From an uncultured Collinsella sp. (GTDB lineage: Bacteria > Actinomycetota > Coriobacteriia > Coriobacteriales > Coriobacteriaceae), in contig URYW01000110.1 of assembly GCA_900552145.1 (NCBI GenBank), positions 1 through 5,542 on the forward strand: a DNA stretch of 5,542 nt, in the 5' to 3' direction. The translations under genes were made by a program, and so were the position numbers. This document shows, piece after piece, positions 5,185 to 5,542 of the stretch; position 1 is the stretch's first letter; each line of letters begins with the position of its first letter. Below the pieces are notes generated by a model. It saw nothing but the letters and a program-made list of their open reading frames with translations, searched no databases and was not told the DNA's origin.

Positions 5185-5542
5185 ATGAGTAACGTTCGCG
5201 TTTGTGTAGACGTTGTGGGCGGAGACGAGAAACCTCAGGTTGTTCTCGATGGTATCGAGGCTGCGCTTGCCGCCGATCCCGATATCGAGGTCTTGGCGAC
5301 TGGCCCGGCCGAAATCGTCAATCCCTTTGCAGCTTCCCATGCACGTGTTGAGGCCCTTGAGGCACCTGACGTTATCGCCATGGATGACGATCCCATTCGC
5401 GCCGTGATGACCAAGCGTAAGTCGTCGATCGTGCTTTCTTGCCGCGCCATTAAGAAGGGCAACGCGGATGCGTTCTTCTCCGCCGGCTCGACCGGTGCCA
5501 TGACCGCCGCTGCCACCGCCTACGTGACGCCGTGTAGGTATC
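5185..5542 (+). CDS. plsX: Phosphate acyltransferase PlsX, N-terminal 119 residues, 3' end outside the window
   Basis: PlsX converts acyl-ACP and phosphate to acyl-phosphate, the donor used by PlsY to acylate glycerol-3-phosphate. It is a peripheral, membrane-associated enzyme. The frame from ATG 5185 is open to the end of the window, giving about a third of the usual 330-350 residues. Visible family segments are VDVVGGDEKPQVVLDGI at 8-24, MDDDPIRAVMTKRKSS at 66-81 and DAFFSAGSTGAM at 95-106. The usual D-x-MGGD near the N-terminus reads DVVGGD here, with Val for Met. AAGGAG at 5172-5177 precedes ATG 5185 by 7 nt; an in-frame ATG at 5179 is too close to that site. The order rpmF-plsX is widely conserved, usually followed by acpP or other fab genes, which lie outside the window. 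Confidence 0.93.
   Translation, partial: MSNVRVCVDVVGGDEKPQVVLDGIEAALAADPDIEVLATGPAEIVNPFAASHARVEALEAPDVIAMDDDPIRAVMTKRKSSIVLSCRAIKKGNADAFFSAGSTGAMTAAATAYVTPCRY

Noticed and set aside
1..5542. Mobile elements, CRISPR repeats, tRNA genes, defence or novel multi-gene system
   Set aside because: All sequence is accounted for by housekeeping genes in conserved order with short gaps; no direct-repeat arrays, transposase-like frames or tRNA-like cloverleafs were seen.

Overview
This 5.5 kb window is a compact, all-plus-strand stretch of a high-GC bacterial chromosome. Gene order, protein sequence character and strong G/C preference at third codon positions point to an actinobacterium. My best guess is Coriobacteriia (a Collinsella-like gut organism), inferred from family resemblance and not from any search. 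No mobile element, CRISPR array, tRNA or rRNA is visible.

Layout, left to right: (1) 1-429, the C-terminal end of fakA (fatty acid kinase, DAK2/YloV family), cut by the window edge. (2) 440-2617, recG (ATP-dependent branch-migration helicase), continuous in one frame except for a single in-frame TAG at 698-700. This stop splits it into an 86-codon N-terminal piece and a 633-codon piece that begins at ATG 716. (3) 2614-3243, rsmD (16S rRNA m2G966 methyltransferase), overlapping recG by 4 nt. (4) 3236-3733, coaD (phosphopantetheine adenylyltransferase), overlapping rsmD by 8 nt. (5) A 68 bp gap with an extended -10 promoter and a small inverted repeat. (6) 3802-4299, an uncharacterised actinobacterial coiled-coil protein. 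(7) 4299-4853, a YceD/DUF177 protein, coupled to the previous gene by TAATG. (8) A probable promoter, then 4918-5097 rpmF, a 59-residue zinc-ribbon ribosomal protein L32. (9) An 87 bp gap holding a possible promoter, a small hairpin and a strong intrinsic terminator. (10) 5185 to the window end, the N-terminal part of plsX (acyl-ACP:phosphate acyltransferase).

Functionally the window joins two themes. Membrane lipid and coenzyme supply is represented by FakA and PlsX, which both make acyl-phosphate (from free fatty acids and from acyl-ACP respectively), and by CoaD, which makes the CoA precursor that also supplies the ACP prosthetic group. Ribosome assembly is represented by RsmD, YceD and L32. 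This is a recognised housekeeping neighbourhood, so most of it is ordinary. The one clear anomaly is the amber codon inside recG. The most interesting regulatory structure is the terminator standing between a candidate promoter and plsX.
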